This document shows positions 5,237-5,449 of a stretch of DNA of 5,449 nt, piece by piece. The notes beneath the pieces are model-generated. The model was not told the DNA's origin. It searched no databases and saw nothing but the letters and a program-made list of their open reading frames with translations. Made by a program: the position numbers and the translations under genes. The DNA is from Candidatus Krumholzibacteriia bacterium (GTDB lineage: Bacteria; Krumholzibacteriota; Krumholzibacteriia; Krumholzibacteriales; Krumholzibacteriaceae): the NCBI GenBank assembly GCA_026387805.1, contig JAPLKY010000081.1, positions 1-5,449 of the forward strand. The letters are read 5' to 3'. Each line of letters begins with the position of its first letter. Within the stretch, counting starts at the first letter, position 1.

Positions 5237-5449
5237 TAGAAATTGAATCCGAGGAAAAAGTCGACGTGAATATCGCTGGATATTTCTTTGAAATCGGTGA
5301 GGCGGCTGAAATTCACGCGGATGACCGGAAGGTATCCGAGATTCATCTCGACTCCCGTTCCGACGCTCCCCAGCCACTCCGTATCGTACAGGAATCCGTA
5401 TACCCGACCGGCGTCGAAAAAGAGGGAACCCCGGAAAAGCGGAAACTCG
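5236..5449 (-). CDS. C-terminus of an outer-membrane beta-barrel protein, probably Omp85/surface-antigen (BamA/TamA-like) family; 5' part outside the window
   Basis: The last 70 codons are visible. The peptide E-F-P-L-F-R-G-S-L-F-F-D-A-G-R-V-Y-G carries the F-x-D-x-G-x-V pattern common near the end of Omp85-type barrels. Then GSVGTGVEMN, GYLPVIRVNFSRL and DIHVDFFLGFNF show the alternating polar/hydrophobic spacing of membrane beta strands. The final residue is Phe, the usual recognition signal for BAM-assisted insertion. This indicates an outer membrane. With only the last barrel strands present I cannot tell whether N-terminal POTRA or other domains exist, so BamA, TamA, another surface antigen or a different barrel family remain possible. 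The gene is convergent with the methyltransferase/reductase gene, 55 bp away, and ends in TAG. Confidence 0.65.
   Translation of the reverse strand, partial: EFPLFRGSLFFDAGRVYGFLYDTEWLGSVGTGVEMNLGYLPVIRVNFSRLTDFKEISSDIHVDFFLGFNF

Noticed and set aside
5177..5239. A 20-codon plus-strand frame starting in an ATGA overlap with the methyltransferase/reductase stop
   Set aside because: Too short, of biased composition and without a recognisable motif; the overlap is likely chance.

Overview
The window is GC-rich bacterial DNA packed with housekeeping genes. I found no insertion sequence, CRISPR array, tRNA, phage gene or other mobile element. The last 70 codons of an outer-membrane beta-barrel protein ending in Phe point to a diderm (Gram-negative type) bacterium. 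The homocysteine methyltransferase/methylenetetrahydrofolate reductase fusion and the divergent sequences suggest an organism away from the best-known model species, but I cannot name the phylum.

Layout, left to right. Positions 1-1177 (minus) hold the first 392 codons of uvrC, the nucleotide-excision-repair endonuclease; its 3' end lies outside the window. A 47-bp divergent gap follows, with a good sigma70-type promoter for rpsT whose -35 box lies inside the first codons of uvrC. rpsT (1225-1476, plus) encodes ribosomal protein S20. It converges on, and overlaps by 4 bp, the 3' end of proS (minus, 3176 to 1473), which encodes prolyl-tRNA synthetase. A 153-bp divergent gap then carries a perfect inverted repeat that puts a consensus TATAAT on both strands. 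Next is a 616-codon gene (3330-5180, plus) for a fused homocysteine S-methyltransferase/5,10-methylenetetrahydrofolate reductase. After a 55-bp gap comes the 3' end of a convergent Omp85/surface-antigen-like outer-membrane protein gene (5236-5449, minus).

The most notable feature is that proS is not one open reading frame. An in-frame TAG at codon 259 is followed at once by an in-frame ATG (TAG-ATG, no gap). The two products, 258 and 308 residues, together make a complete bacterial-type ProRS with every catalytic, editing and anticodon-binding element I can recognise. The break lies in the linker at the start of the editing (INS) domain. It could be a split two-subunit ProRS, a readthrough or reinitiation arrangement, a recent nonsense mutation, or a sequencing or assembly error. 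TAG is the ordinary stop of three other reading-frame ends here, which argues against general recoding of UAG.

Functionally the genes are unrelated core functions: DNA repair, ribosome, tRNA charging, methionine/one-carbon metabolism and envelope. They do not form one pathway. The regulatory interest lies in two compact divergent promoter regions and two tail-to-tail junctions with little or no room for terminators.
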